A stretch of DNA of 64,000 nucleotides from assembly GCA_021432605.1 (NCBI GenBank), contig MU271149.1, positions 1 to 64,000 on the forward strand, given 5' to 3'. The notes under the pieces are model-generated. The model was given only the letters and a program-made list of their open reading frames with translations, searched no databases and had not been told where the DNA came from. The DNA is from Coniochaeta sp. PMI_546. Lineage: Eukaryota; Ascomycota; Sordariomycetes; Coniochaetales; Coniochaetaceae. Below are positions 1-12,818 of this stretch, in pieces; within the stretch, counting starts at the first letter, position 1, and each line of letters opens with the position of its first letter. The translations under genes were made by a program, and so were the position numbers.

Positions 1-95
1 CCCTAACCCTAACCCTAACCCTAACCCTAACCCTAACCCTAACCCTAACCCTAACCCTAACCCTAACCCTAACCCTAACCCTAACCCTAACCCTA
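1..95. repeat. Telomere repeat array
   Basis: Perfect tandem CCCTAA, close to 16 copies, breaking off into unique sequence at about base 96. The C-rich strand runs inward from position 1, so this is the left physical end of a chromosome. TTAGGG on the other strand is the usual telomere repeat of filamentous ascomycetes. Confidence 0.99.
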
Positions 96-3000
96 GTAGT
101 TAAGTTTTAGTCTATTAAGCTTTTTCGAAAAGAATGTTATAAGATATAATTATCTTTCGGAATCTCGCTATCTTATCTATCTTCCGAATATATAATCCGA
201 TATATCGGTTTCGACCTCGTAAGGTTTTTCGGGGTCTAAGAGCGCGGTAACTAGTCGTTTGCTAACCGCCTCTTTAATTTCTTAGAACGCCTTTTTTGCC
301 TTCGGGTTTTATTAGAATTCCTTATTTCCTTTCGTTAGGTCCGTAAAAGGGGTAGTTATCTGGCTATACCTTTTTAAAAACCTTCGGTAAAAGTTAGTAA
401 ATCCTAAGAAGTTTTTAACTTCCTTAACGTTTATAGGTCGTAGCCAATCTTTAATTGCCGCGATTTTCGATTCTTATATACGTATCTTTCCTAGTTCGAT
501 CGTAAACCTTAAGAAGTCCGCTTCCTTAGTATAAAACTTGTATTTCTCCGGATCGATTAGTAGTCGTACGTTTTAAAGTTTTTATAATACCTAATAGATA
601 TATTCTTTATATTTTTCAAGTATCTTTAAATAGATAAGAATATCGTCGAGGTAAACTATTACGAATATATCGATAAACGTTCGTAATACGTAATTGATTA
701 TGGTTTGGAAGATAACGGGGGCGTTAATAAGCCCAAATAATATAACGAGGTATTCGAAGTATCCCTCTTACGTTCGGAACGTTATCTTTTATTCTTCGCC
801 TTTTTTTATTCTGATAAGGTTATACGTTCCTTTTAGATCGAGCGTAATAAACCATTCTATTTTATATAGTCGGTCCCTAATTTCCGAAATTAGTAAAAGG
901 GGGTACCGGTTCTTAATAGTAATATTATTAAGATACCGGTAATCGATATATAAGTATAGCTTCCCGTTCTTTTTTGGAACGAATAGGATAAGGTATCTTG
1001 TTAGTAACGTAGATAGTCGTATATATCCTTTTTGGAATATATCCCGGATATATTCCTTGAATACTTACCTTTGTAATTTATTTAGGAGGTAAATCTTATA
1101 AAATTTAGGTTATTATCCTTCTTCGAAAGGTATTTCGTAATCTTACTTGTTATATTAAGGTAAGGCTTCTTCTCCCGATTGTTTTTCGAATAGTCGTTTG
1201 TATTTCCGGTATTCTCCCGGTATTCTTAATTCTATAACGTATATAGCTTTCTCTTGGATCGGTTTTATCGCGTTTATAAGTATTTCTTCCGAGTATTTCT
1301 AAAAAGTCGGATTTTTTTTCTTATAGTTACCTCGTTATCGTTCGGAATCCTATATCCGGTTATCCTAATATAATTAGTTAGTATCCCAATCGATTCGTAG
1401 GTTCCATTTTCTAAGCTACGTAATACCTAATATTAACTTATATTTTATAATACGAATAACGTTTAACGAGATCGTCTTCGTTTAACCAAAATAGGTTATC
1501 TTGGTAAACCGGGTTTCTTTTCGTACCTATCCGTTATTATATATAATTCGTTCTCTTTCAAAGTTATTAAGTATATAAGGGTATTCTAACAATTATATTC
1601 GTAGGTCGAACTCTTGGATAATCTTTTCCGAGATAAAATTCCCTTACGTTCCGTTATCGATTATCGCGTAGAATAGGTAACTCTTTAATATAACTATTAC
1701 TATTAAATGGTTATTGTTATTTGGTTTTCTAATAATCGTTAGGGATTTGCTAGTTAGACCCGGTTATAATCCCTTTATAGGCGGTCCCTCTCGTTTTTTA
1801 ACCTTTGTCGCTATTATTTAGTAAGTTCCCGCTAAACCTTTTCTAAGTCCTTAGTACTATATTCGTAATTTTTTAAGTTAAACGGCTCCGTCTTCTAAAA
1901 GGTTTCCTTTCTTCGTTATTCCCGTATTTATCGACTATTCTTTAGTACTTAACCGATATATTATATAAGGTTATTATTCTTCTTATATCTTTCTAAGATT
2001 TTAACGAACTCTTAGTCGGTTATTAACGTCGTAGTCGATTTTTCTTATTTTAGGGAAAGTTCGTCTAATAATTCGTTAGTAATCCCCGACTATTACGTTT
2101 CTAATAGTCTCGTTATTTATTCTTCAAAAAGTTCCTTAAATCTTCGTATCTTTTTAACCTAATCTTATAACGTAGGTTACCGTTCGTACGTTTATTTACT
2201 AGGTCTTACTTAGGTCGTTGTTTTTTATCTAGCGGGGGTCCGGCGTCTTCGTTCTAATAATAAGGTAACGAGGAACCTCTTTTCTTCTCGCCTCTTATTT
2301 ATTATATATTCGTATTACTACGATATTTTACTAGCCCGATACTACTTATATTTGGGTTCCTTATATTTCTAAAGTAACCCCTTTTTATATACCTCGGGGT
2401 ACTTAGGATCCCTAATTAATATAACCGCCTTATAATAGATATATCTTCCGACTATTTTCTATAACTTTAGTTTTTCCTAACGGTAAGGGTTATAAATAAT
2501 ATCGTCTTTCTATCGTCGTGGAAAAAAATTATTCTTAACTTTAGGTACCAAATATTCGAGATACTTGTCGTAGATATACGACGTCTAATAGATCAAGTAA
2601 TAGTATTTTCCGTCTAGGCTTATATCGTAATAATCGTTATCTCGGTCTTCCGTCTATTTCCAATCTTTCGGGAATATCCCGATTTTGGAATTTTCAATAG
2701 TTTTACCGTAGGTAATTATTACGTTATCCCGAATCGCGGGCTAATAACGAATACGTATTAGATCTCTTAGGAACGTTAGGGTCTAGTCGTAATCCCTTTT
2801 TTCTACCTTAAAAGTTATTTCTTTTTCGAGAAAAGAATATTCCTTTTCTAAAGTCTATAATACGGCCTTTCGTTAATCTTCGTAGGTTTTCGCGATAGTT
2901 TCTTCAAGTTCGACTTTTATCGCGTCTATTTAATATTCGGTTAACGTATTATCGTTATCGTCTTATAAGGTTTCTTTCTTAGATATCGTATCGTCGTACG

Positions 3001-4575
3001 ATCTTTATTAAATAATCCCGACAAAGTTAACTCGTCCGGTTATAATCTATCGGACTTTTATCCTAATAACGGTTAGTACGGGGTTTATAGTTTCGTAACC
3101 GTTTCGGCTAATAGTATTGATTTACCGGTTCGTAATTCTTTCTTTCAATCTTCGGGATTCCTAATATTTTCGAACAAAATATCCTTTCTTTTAGTAATTG
3201 AAATACTTTACGTCTTTCTTATCCTTTTTCTTATATCGTTAGATAACGTCGAACGTTATTAATCTATTTCGTTATCCGTAAGAAATATTATAATTTTGGA
3301 TCTTTTTCGAAATATTAGTTTAAGCTTTCTTAACTAGTTACTAAGGAATCTTTATAGCTCCCTTCCTTTCTATACGTCGTTTATATAAACGGTTGTCGAT
3401 TCTTACGGCTATCTCGACGTAGGTAAATAGTTCGTCTAATCGGTCTTTTTTGATTAGTTCGTCTTTAACGTTTTCTTTAAGTCTTTAATAGAACTATACT
3501 ATAAGAGGTTTATCCTCTTATTTTAGCCTAGAAAAGATTTGCCTAAATTATAAGACGTAGTTCGAAACTAACCTTTTCTATCGGAAGGCTTATAATTTAC
3601 GTTTAGCTATCTTTTCCTCGTCTAAGGTACCGAAAGTCTTTTTTAGAATATCGGCGAAGTTTAAGAAAGATCCGAAGATCTTATTGGTCTCGTCGTCGCG
3701 ATCCGACTTTCCGTTCTTAGAATAGTCCCGTAAGATTAGTTTAAACTAATTGAACGCGTCGCCCTTTAAGAGGTAGGTAACGTAAAGAACCTTACGTTCC
3801 TTATCCGGAAAGTCGTATATATTATACCGGAAATAGGTCTTAGATTAGGTAAGGAAACCCTAAAGGGTCTTTAGACTCCCGTCGTAAGCCTGAGGCGGGG
3901 ATATCTTAAGACGGTTACTTCTTCTTCTAACTTATTACTCTTAAAGTTATATAAGTATAGCTCGAAGCTAAACGATTTCGTTCGTTATAATCTAAGGCGA
4001 GATTCTTTAAAATACCGTTTGAACTTATAGGTTCGAATTATTTACTTTCGGTATTACCGATATTATTATTTATAGAATATTATTTAGTAATACGTAAGTA
4101 ACTAAGTTAAATAAGAACGATTAACGTATAACGAATTAATATTCTAGAATACTAACCGATATTTGGGGTCTATTAATAATTAATCAGGTACGTACGGTAA
4201 GTTATAATAAGATCGTATCTCGCCAAAAGGTAGATTATTACTTTAAAAAAGGGTAGGTAATTAAACGTAGAAAATTGTATATTAATCGTTATAGAAGTAA
4301 CTCGTAACTATCTAATAATAAAGACTATTTAAATATAAGATATTCCTTCGTAGATTATTTCTCTCGTAATAATCTTTTTTGCTATAGTTAATAATCTAAG
4401 GCGAACTAGCTTACCGTAATCCAAGTAATCTTTTATAATAGCTTACTACCTTATATACCTAGTCGCCTGGTGATCCCCTTGTAATTGGACAACCGTTACC
4501 CCGTAATAGTTGTTCCGTTCCGCGTCCCGTTAGCCTAATAGGTACGGTTCGTAATAAAATATCGGTAGATAATCT
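96..4575 (-). mobile_element. Decayed Ty3/Gypsy (chromovirus) 5' part, cut by the telomere
   Basis: On the minus strand around 632-658 the reading YLDDILI fits the reverse transcriptase active site of fungal Gypsy elements, with family-typical residues just before it. Gag and protease should lie toward higher coordinates and the 5' long terminal repeat at about 4,127-4,575. RNase H and integrase, expected below 500, are largely missing because the telomere begins there. The element is a fossil, saturated with RIP changes and broken in very many places. Age is hard to give because RIP acts fast; it is not a recent active copy. Confidence 0.75.
4127..4575 (-). repeat. Long terminal repeat of the left Gypsy fossil (inverted mate at 8,410-8,851)
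   Basis: This stretch, read on the minus strand, matches the plus strand of 8,410-8,851 almost base for base, with differences mainly of the C-to-T/G-to-A kind. It lies at the 5' side of the minus-strand reverse transcriptase fossil, which is why I call it a long terminal repeat. The inner edge near 4,127 is fairly clear; the outer edge near 4,575 is fuzzy because similarity fades. Confidence 0.7.
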
Positions 4576-4579
4576 TTAC

Positions 4580-6450
4580 CTACTCGTTATTTTAGTAGTT
4601 CTTATAGTATATCGTTACGAAATATATCATACCTTAGTATACGAATACGTTACGGACGCCGCCGTTAGCCGTATTATTATACCGGATCCCGAATAGTTCG
4701 GGTACGCGTACCGGTTACCCGCCCGCTATATATATAAGTATTAGTAATAGTTCCCGGAACTCCTCGAACTATTACCGGTACCGGCGGACCGTTATTAACC
4801 TATACGGATACGTATTCGGACCGTCGTCCGATAACTATTCCGTTTGTTTGGCCGGTTACCGTATGATTTACCGTATAATTTAGCCTACGCCGTTATATAC
4901 TTACGTATTCCGGTCGTCTTATAAGAACGAGTACCCGACGCGGTCCTCGTTATAATCGTCTTCGATCGATATTTACGGGATCGGTAATTATTCGTCGGTT
5001 ATTAACAACCGACCTAATTACGCCTTGGCCTCGTCGGCTAGCCCGTAAAGTATATCTATTAGCTAGCCTATTATTATCTTAATCCGTTAATATATTACCT
5101 AATCGCCTTACTAATCGATCGATCCGTTAGCCGCCGTCGTATACCGGATCTTTAGTCCGTACGTACGTATATCAAATATCTAATCGATCGGGCTCGGTTC
5201 CGACTTAGAATTAACTAGGATTATAAACCGTTATACTTTAGCCCTAACTATCCGGAATATACCGGGTACGGTATCTCGTACTTCTCGCCGGCCTAGAACC
5301 TTTTCTTTCGCCGTTACCTATTTATCTTTCTCGGTTACGGCTTGGTAAACTACTAGTAGCCTTAGTATTTTGATAACCGCGGAATATATTTATATATAGT
5401 CTTATACCGTTACTTACCTACCGTCTTCGTAAAGTCTTATAACCGCTAGCCCGTTAATAACGATGTTTTTGTAATAGCCGTCTTTTAACGCGTAGTCGAA
5501 AAACTCTACTATTATATTTAAGTATTTACGATCGGCCGAACCCTCGTCCGTATTAACGGCGAAGTCGATTAGACGTTCTTACCGGTACGTTAGTTCGTAC
5601 GGCGGCCGTTCGTCCTATTCTCTAATACGTAATACGTAATATACTAACTTACGTATTATTTCCTTATACCTAACCTACGTATCGTTTTCTATCCGACTAT
5701 CAAACGGTTTTTTCGGCTTCGTTTATACGTTATTCCGGTTGACTTCGAACAACGCGGCGTATCTTACGCGTTACGGAACGGTTACGGCCTTAACTTGTTT
5801 TAGAACCCGTTCGTAGTTTTGTTATACCTATTATAATACGACCTCGTCGTCTTCTACCGGCCTAAATAATACCCGTAACTATTCTCGGTCGAACCCTTAT
5901 AGATATTCCGCTTATCTTACGCGCCGTAACTACGGGTTCGGCTTAGTCTTCTCGTCGGGTACCTAGATCTAACGTTTCCTCGCGGAAAACCGGGCTACTT
6001 ATTTTTAATATACCCGTATAAGACGTTATTCTATCGTCTCCTCGGTTTCGGAACTTTCCTAATATATCTCGTTATAACCGACTTCAAACTAGCCGTTAGT
6101 TTACCGCGACGGGAAAAACCGTTAGTAACGTACGCCTTCGATCTATAGTACTAAACCCGGAGTTTCTTTATTTGGCCGTCCTTTTTTCTTCGGATTCTAC
6201 TATATATAAATCCGTTTATAATAATCTCTTATATACTTTGCCCGCCGGTTTATATACGGGTATCGTCGATAACGTAAACCGTCTATCTTCGGCTTATCGA
6301 TATATAGGATCTATATTATCGTCGGCGCCGGGAATACGAACTCCGCCAATTATACGCGTTTTTATATAATACCGGCAATACCTTATACCTTATCGTAGAT
6401 TATCTTACGTATTTCTAGCTTGATATAACTATATCGAACCCGAAGATAAG
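4580..6450 (-). pseudogene. Decayed telomere-linked helicase / OrsD-like gene
   Basis: Read on the minus strand, 5,340-5,520 gives stretches such as ALKDGYYKNIVINGLAV and IYSAVIKILRLLVVYQ that I recognise from very large fungal subtelomeric proteins with an OrsD-like (DUF3505) region, often annotated together with RecQ-type telomere-linked helicases. More weakly similar sequence runs from about 6,400 down to 4,600. Only the middle of such a protein is visible; no helicase motif was seen, and the left Gypsy repeat sits where the rest would continue. The copy carries RIP damage throughout and cannot be functional. Family assignment is from memory of the wording, not from a search. Confidence 0.55.
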
Positions 6451-7004
6451 TACTAATTTCGTCCGTAACGTACCCAAATTTATATTATATACAAATAATA
6501 AATGGGTATTCAACTAGATAAACGAACGGTTTTATATCGTTTAGACGAAAGTTATAATAATTGTTTTTCTAAACGAAAACCTAACGTATATTATCGTAAG
6601 AATAATTATCTATACGATTTACGAACTAACCTTAAACCCTATTCCTATCTCCTAAACTAGTCTTACCGGTTACGCGTTTGGACCGTCTAATTTATTATCG
6701 GTTAATTAACTATCTACTTAGCAAACCGGCGCCGTTTGGATTACCGTTCCCTAGTTATATACGACCCTATCAAACGAAAACCGTCTAACTTCAAACTACT
6801 AGTATTTCATAATTATTAATCGTTATAGCCTACTAATATAAATTTCTACTTTGTCAAATAGGGCGAATAACCTATATCAATCTTATTAAATTTATATATC
6901 GGTATCTAAATACTTTCTATTCCTTAAAATCAAATGCCTTTTACCCTATACTGTTACAAGTAGGTCTTAGCTTTGGCGGTGATTTTAAATACCTTCTACT
7001 ATAA

Positions 7005-7067
7005 GGCTACGTAGAATTACGGATAGGTTACGTAGAATTACGGATAGGCTACGTAGAATTACGGATA
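7005..7067. repeat. Three 21-base tandem repeats
   Basis: Three adjacent copies of a 21-mer starting GGCTACGTAGAATTACGG; the middle copy differs at one base (C to T). The array lies in the RIP block, just before the right Gypsy fossil. No function is apparent. Confidence 0.9.
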
Positions 7068-7199
7068 GCTAAAGGACTTCGGGTTACGTAACTAATTATT
7101 ATAATCGTAATAATTAAGAAAGATTATAATCGGTACGATTATAACTATCGTTATAATCATTATAATTTCTATTAGTATATAAGAAGGAATCCTTCGGGA

Positions 7200-8851
7200 T
7201 TCTATTATAGATAGTTCTTAATTACCTAATAATCAATCTAAATATTCAATCGAGGTTATTATTAAATAAGATACTTATCTTAACGATACCAAAGTAAAGA
7301 CTATTTATTATACCTTAACTTACTTACCTTAAGTAATAAAACTTACCTTCTAATCCTTAACCCGTCTTAGAATCGTTATATTAGACCTTTTGAAATCGAA
7401 GAAATAGTATCGGATATTAATTATAAACTTTACCTATTAAAGATAATAAAAATTTACCCGGTATTTTACGTATTATTATTAGAACTAGTAACGGCTAATA
7501 TTAAACTTTAGAAGTTAGTCGAAATAGAATCTATAGAATTAGAATACGAGATTAAAATAATCTTCGATTTTAGAAAAAAAAGATATTAGATAGAATACTT
7601 AATTAAATAGAAAAACTATAATAATTCGGAGAATATATAAGAGCTAATTAGGAACTTAACGAACTATTAATAATTATATAAATAGTATTATTAATAATAC
7701 TTTAACCTATTTTTAACGAACTATTATTAAAAACGGCGTTCTAATTAACTATGCCGAAAATACTAAAAGACTATACGTCGATTATTACGTCGGATTCCTA
7801 ATAATCTATTTCGTCTAGGTTATTAAGATTCTATAAACCTTAGGAAACTATAAGGGTTCCCCGGGATATTAACGAACTTTTTTATTATCGAAAATATTCG
7901 AAACGTAATAAAGATTCGTCTAATTCTCGTTACGTTTAGAAAAATCGTTTACGACGTTCGCGAAAGAGGTTTTCGGCGTCGGATTTTTCCCGGTCTAGAC
8001 GACGAGATTTTTAGATAATATACGAAATTATTTTTATTAATATATAACGAATTTTTTTTCAAACTATCAAACTTACGGGAGGAAACCGAGATTTTTAAAC
8101 CGTTATAAAATCGACCGCGACGAATATATTTATTATATCGCGTTATATTTTTTAATATTTTATATTTTATCCTTCGAAAATAATAAAATAAATAGGGTAT
8201 AATTTCGAAACCTAATTTATCGATTATAACGGTTAGACGATAACGTTATTTAGTTTTCTTTAACTTTTCTTTAAAAGATTTTATTATATAACCAAATATT
8301 ATATTAATATTACGGGAAATAAAAAAGAAAGAAAATTAACAACTTATTTTAACGTAGATATTAACGTTATTTTATAATCTACCTTAGCTTTCGGAACGAA
8401 AACTTAGAAAAAGGATATCGTATTATAAACTATACTTATTAAACTAATAGGATACGGAACGGAATAACTATTACGGGGTAACGGTTATCTAATTACAAAA
8501 GGATTATTAGGTAACTAGATATATAAAATAGTAAGCTATTAATAGAAGATTATTTGGATTATAGTAAGTTAACTCGCCTTAGATTACTAGTTATAACGAA
8601 AAAGATTATTACGAGAAGAATAATCTACGAAAGAGTATCTTATATTTAAATAGTTATTACTATTAGATAATTACGAGTTGTTTCTATAACGATTAATATA
8701 TAGTTCTTTATATTTAATTACCTACCCTTTCTTAAAATAATAGTCTACTTTTTAACTAGATACGATCTTATTATAACTTACCGTACGTACCTGATTGATT
8801 ATCAATAGACCCTAAATATCGGTTAATATTTAAGAGTATTGATTCGTTATA
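7200..8851 (+). mobile_element. Decayed Ty3/Gypsy chromovirus 3' part
   Basis: On the plus strand at about 7,370-7,690 the sequence reads as the end of a Gypsy integrase followed by a chromodomain: the integrase tail pattern that ends in a 'FxVLLLE'-like motif, then an 'IEYLIK'-type chromodomain strand with its 'NNSEN' loop. This order defines chromoviruses. A long terminal repeat follows at about 8,410-8,851. Everything 5' of the integrase end is missing or unrecognisable. It is a RIP fossil, broken in many places. Confidence 0.65.
8410..8851 (+). repeat. Long terminal repeat of the right Gypsy fossil (inverted mate at 4,127-4,575)
   Basis: Plus-strand partner of the inverted pair. Over the best-aligned part the two copies have almost the same length (383 and 382 bases), so they derive from one family. 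It lies 3' of the chromodomain, in the position of a 3' long terminal repeat. Confidence 0.7.
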
Positions 8852-9259
8852 ATTAACCTTACGAAAGTTCGGTAATAACGATATTTTACTTAATAATACT
8901 TATATCTCGACGGAAAATAAAAGAAAAGGAATAAAAAAGGTAAAAAAATACTCTTAAATATCAAAAGTACAAATAACCTTACGTATACTATTATAAGATT
9001 ATAAGAAGAGTACCTTTTAATAATTAGAAATACGGGTCGGATTATTCTCTTATACGATATAAAAATAAATAACTTACGTTAAATAGCTACAAATCTCTCT
9101 TAAAAGACGTTAGAGAGAAATCGAAAATAAGGGTTTTTGACGTTAAAACGACTAGGAGATTGACTTTGTTTTACGGGTAAAGAGAGGTCTCTATAGTATT
9201 CCTAATATCTAAGGATTTACGACTTTTATATACCCTTTAAATCCCGTGACGGGCTTCTA

Positions 9260-12033
9260 CAACTCTATAGGTTACGTCCCTAGCTAAAGTGTAGCTTACT
9301 AGCATCTACGTCGTCTCTGTTTCTTTTCCCTTGACTACGGCCCCTATCTTCCTCAGAGTCATGTACTTTTCTTATGATATCAAGCTTCGTAATCACTAAC
9401 TAGATATTAACTTAGTCTCTAGACTTGTGAGCCCGTCACAACATGCGTTTGCAGTTACAACCCGCTTATTACGATGTGCTCCTCCTTAGGATGCATTACC
9501 ATCCCTGTTTAAGGAACGTATCGACGCAGTCTGACTTATGAGAATACACGTTCTTTTTGCTGTTTAGTTATAGGTCTATTCTGAAGCCAAGAGTGTGAAA
9601 ACATGATATTAGAATGGTCAACGGTTATTAAGGCAAGCAACAAGAACACAATTAGTAGTATTTGTATGTAGAACATCGATCATACAGATATAACCTCTGA
9701 TTCACTGGTACAGAACCGTCCGAATTATCTAAGTGCTAAAATCCTCGCATCCCCAGTTCCTTGCCCCGATGAACCACACAAACATGCCTGGTGTGCAAGC
9801 TTAGCAAGAGAGAGTAAGGACATTGAGCTTCAGCAGAGATAAATCATTGAGATTTGCCGTATTGTGTGTGACATGGTCGAAGCTGGACTTTGCTATATCA
9901 AAGGCAGAGAGAAACGTTGAGATCGTGATCGTTAGACTGCGCGAAAGGCAGAACCAGTGGTTCTGCAAGTGGCTCATATTAAGGGGTGAACTCTATTAGA
10001 GTTAACATCAAATTGGACGTTAACTTCAACGCGAGGTCAGCTTAGTAGCAAGCTTTGTTTGTCAGAGAAGAAGGTAGGCAGAAGGTAAGAACTGTTCAAT
10101 TGGTGTAGCAATAGCAAGAGAACTGAAGACTATACAATTACGTGATCTGCTCGGCAAGCTTAAAATCAGGTGTGACCGCGACAGGTCTGGTCGCGAAACA
10201 GATCTAACCGCCTTAGGGATAGTGTAGCTCGGCAGCTAGCCCTACCAAGACCATACTCAGACGGATCGACGCATGTTGGTGGTCAAAAGGATATAGATAG
10301 GGCCATACGATATACACCCATTCGGCTTTTCGCGAGGTTCCCATTTGACTATTTACGCGGTATAGTCTTTGCGCAAATTGATTGGTTGAGAGGTCTCTTT
10401 AATGCAAGCCCCGCCGGTTCAATCGGCAAACGGGCTTCGTCCGTTATCTCGGAGCACAAATACCTACATTATAGAACCGCTCGTCAGGACAAACCACATT
10501 CCTATGTCCTACCGAGTTCGCTGGTAAGGGCTTCGAATCCCGAGTTCCCTTTGCTTGACGAACTATACAAGCCACGTCTGTTCCAGAAGCTTTGAACATG
10601 TATCTATCGCGTTACTCGCTCTCTGTCACGCTCGTCTTCGGCCACTTTGCCGCAAGTTATAACAACGAGCAGGTCGAGACACAGGAGGCTGTCCTAGGTA
10701 TACGATGTGGCGCTGGCGAACGTTTGTACTGTTGTGATTTCGTAGATAGCATGCCGGCTAACGGACCGCACTGCTTGGGTCAGTCTCTGCTTGAAGTCAT
10801 GTTCAGACGTTTATATCATATCCTACTAACTAAGTTTTCTTACTAGGGACTGGCTCTCCTCTTTCAGAGCCACTATGCTCTGAGTACGGTGACCCTACTA
10901 TTCCATGCTGCATTTCTGAAGTGAGTGCGTGCACCCCTTAACTCCTACCCTTGAGCTAAGCATTTATATTTAGGATAACACGAACTGGTTTTGTTCGAGA
11001 TGAACGATGAGATCTTGGGCTTGGCAATGTTCCATAGTACAATCTGGTATCTATTTGCCACTCCTTTCTAAGCGCATTCACAACGGTTTTCGTCGGCCAG
11101 CCATACTCTTTCTCTACGCTGCTCGAAGATTCTAGAATTATCGTCTACTCATTCTTGTCGGTGAAGAAAGGCCGCAGAGAAATGAGCATGCCTATACAAT
11201 AATACAAACACGCCCCGATTCTAACCTAAGATGCAGTGAAGAAACGGCGAGTATAAGCATAAAGAAGAACGGGAGATTGGTGGGTCCGGCGTGGCACATC
11301 GAACGTGAAGTGCCTGTCTAACACGCATCCTTAACCAAGGTGCCAATGGTAAGATGTATACAATGAGAGCTAGGATAGCTGCGAAGAATATAGTTGGTGT
11401 ATGTCTGTCACACACTCGTAGCACTTCTACGCTGTCGTCCTCTTGATACTAGATATGACCTGCAACGAATTCTTGAATGTGGTTTTGCTTTATCACAACG
11501 CCTTTAAAAATTGCACTGATCGGTGCAACTAATGACTTACCAAGCACGCTTTGCTTTGCTTTAATAATCGAGTGGATGAGCACGTCATATTCTGGCACAG
11601 AAGATGTCACCGCAAACACTGTGTTTTGTCTTTTCAATACCATCATTTTCTCCGCGGCCGCACGCTAGACATACATGAAGTCGAACTCCTTCGGCTTAGC
11701 CAGGCGATCGGCCGGGCCAATCCAATCGACATCTTAGGATTCCCTCCTAGGCCATGCGAAATAGTGCTCAATTAGCAGGCAACGCTGTCGCAAAAAGCTC
11801 CCTGTAACGAACTGTACCCATAACCTCGGGCCTCCGGCTATTAAGAACGGTATACCGCCAGCCATAAGGACTCTCCTAGAACGAAACCAATGCCGGATAT
11901 CTGGGGACATCCTTCCGATGCCAGAGTCATCTTTACGCCCATCCGCCCTCGCAGATACCACGCAGCAAAGCAAAGCCCTCATACCTCCGCAATGACGCAA
12001 TCAAGTTTGCATCCACAACCGTGATGGTGGGAA
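9260..12033. other. Subtelomeric stretch without a recognisable gene
   Basis: Base composition returns to normal here. Short open frames exist on both strands, for example at 10,386-10,846 and 11,734-12,000, but none has recognisable domains, a convincing start or splice structure. I see no RNA gene or repeat. Confidence 0.6.
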
Positions 12034-12417
12034 TCACTGCTTCGACTTCTCCAGCTCAGCCAGCTTAGCGAGGAGGTCGTAGCGCCTGGTCGTGAGAAGC
12101 AATCTCTCCATTTCGATGTTGGCTATCTTGGTGCCATTGACGAGAAGCTCGTCCTCAATCTCCTGTCTGCCTCCACGGGTTGACGGCCGAACGGCGGTGG
12201 CGACAGCTGGATCGTTGTTACCGGAGAAGGTCGCCGTAGAGGTCTGGGTTGTAGGTGCTGTAGCGGACAGAGGAGCGGCGGTGCGGCACAAAGGCGCGAT
12301 CCAGTCTAGAAAGCCTGTGTTCATGGCCGCGATGGTGCTGAGTACCGAGGCGTTGTCGGAGGCTGCAGCGAAGTTGACGGCATTGCGTGTATTGGGCGCA
12401 CGCGAAATGTCTTCGGC

Positions 12418-12540
12418 AGCGGACAGCCCATTCGCAGCGGACAGCCCATTGGCAGCGGCCTCATTGGAAGCGGCCCCATTGGCAGCGGCCTCATTGGAAG
12501 CGGCCCCATTGGCAGCGTGGAAGCGGCCCCATTGGCAGCG
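12418..12540 (-). repeat. Imperfect 30-base and 18-base coding repeats
   Basis: Two complete copies of a 30-mer, one shortened copy and related 18-mers in tandem. On the minus strand they encode AANGAASNEA-type and NGLSAA-type units. The shortened copy lacks seven bases near 12,517. Confidence 0.85.
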
Positions 12541-12663
12541 GCCAGCCCATTGGCATCGAGCGTCTGCAGAGTCCTCATGGCGATCGATCTCGCCTCGGGC
12601 GTGGTGCATGTGGGAGCCATGAATCGTGTGTTGGTAGCAGGAGACTTTCTTGACGGAGAAGCC

Positions 12664-12818
12664 GCCTTGGTAGGAGTTGCTTTAGTAGGAGTTGCCTTAG
12701 TAGGAGTTGCTTTGGTAGGAGCTGCTTTGGTAGGAGCCGCCTTGGTAGGAGTTGCTTTAGTAGGAGTTGCCTTAGTAGGAGTTGCTTTGGTAGGAGTTGC
12801 TTTGGTAGGAGTTGCTTT
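12664..12818 (-). repeat. 15-base minisatellite, about ten units
   Basis: Tandem units of the form GTAGGAGTTGCTTTG with a few substitutions. On the minus strand each unit encodes KATPT or KAAPT, a lysine-rich low-complexity tract. Such arrays change in copy number easily. Confidence 0.9.

Larger units (their letters stand above)
96..9250. other. RIP-mutated subtelomeric repeat block
   Basis: About 9 kb in which CA and TG dinucleotides are nearly absent on either strand, TA is very common and CG is still frequent. This is the product of repeat-induced point mutation, which turns CpA into TpA in duplicated DNA of ascomycetes. No intact gene is present. The block ends rather sharply near 9,250, after which base composition becomes ordinary. 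Pieces inside it are listed separately. The stretches 6,450-7,000, 7,700-8,400 and 8,860-9,250 show nothing I can name. Confidence 0.9.

Noticed and set aside
694-942. 82-residue plus-strand open frame in the RIP block
   Set aside because: It is antisense to the reverse transcriptase fossil and has no own features; long frames arise easily in AT-rich RIP DNA.
6172-6369. 65-residue plus-strand frame near the helicase-like fossil
   Set aside because: Antisense to the better-matching minus-strand reading, with no recognisable motif.
10420-10550. tRNA-like stretches with GGTTCAATC and CTTCGAATCCC
   Set aside because: No matching acceptor stem or anticodon arm could be folded around them by eye.
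10386-10846. Two successive plus-strand frames of 69 and 84 residues
   Set aside because: No recognised family, no intron signals, no conserved look; kept only as part of the gene-free stretch.
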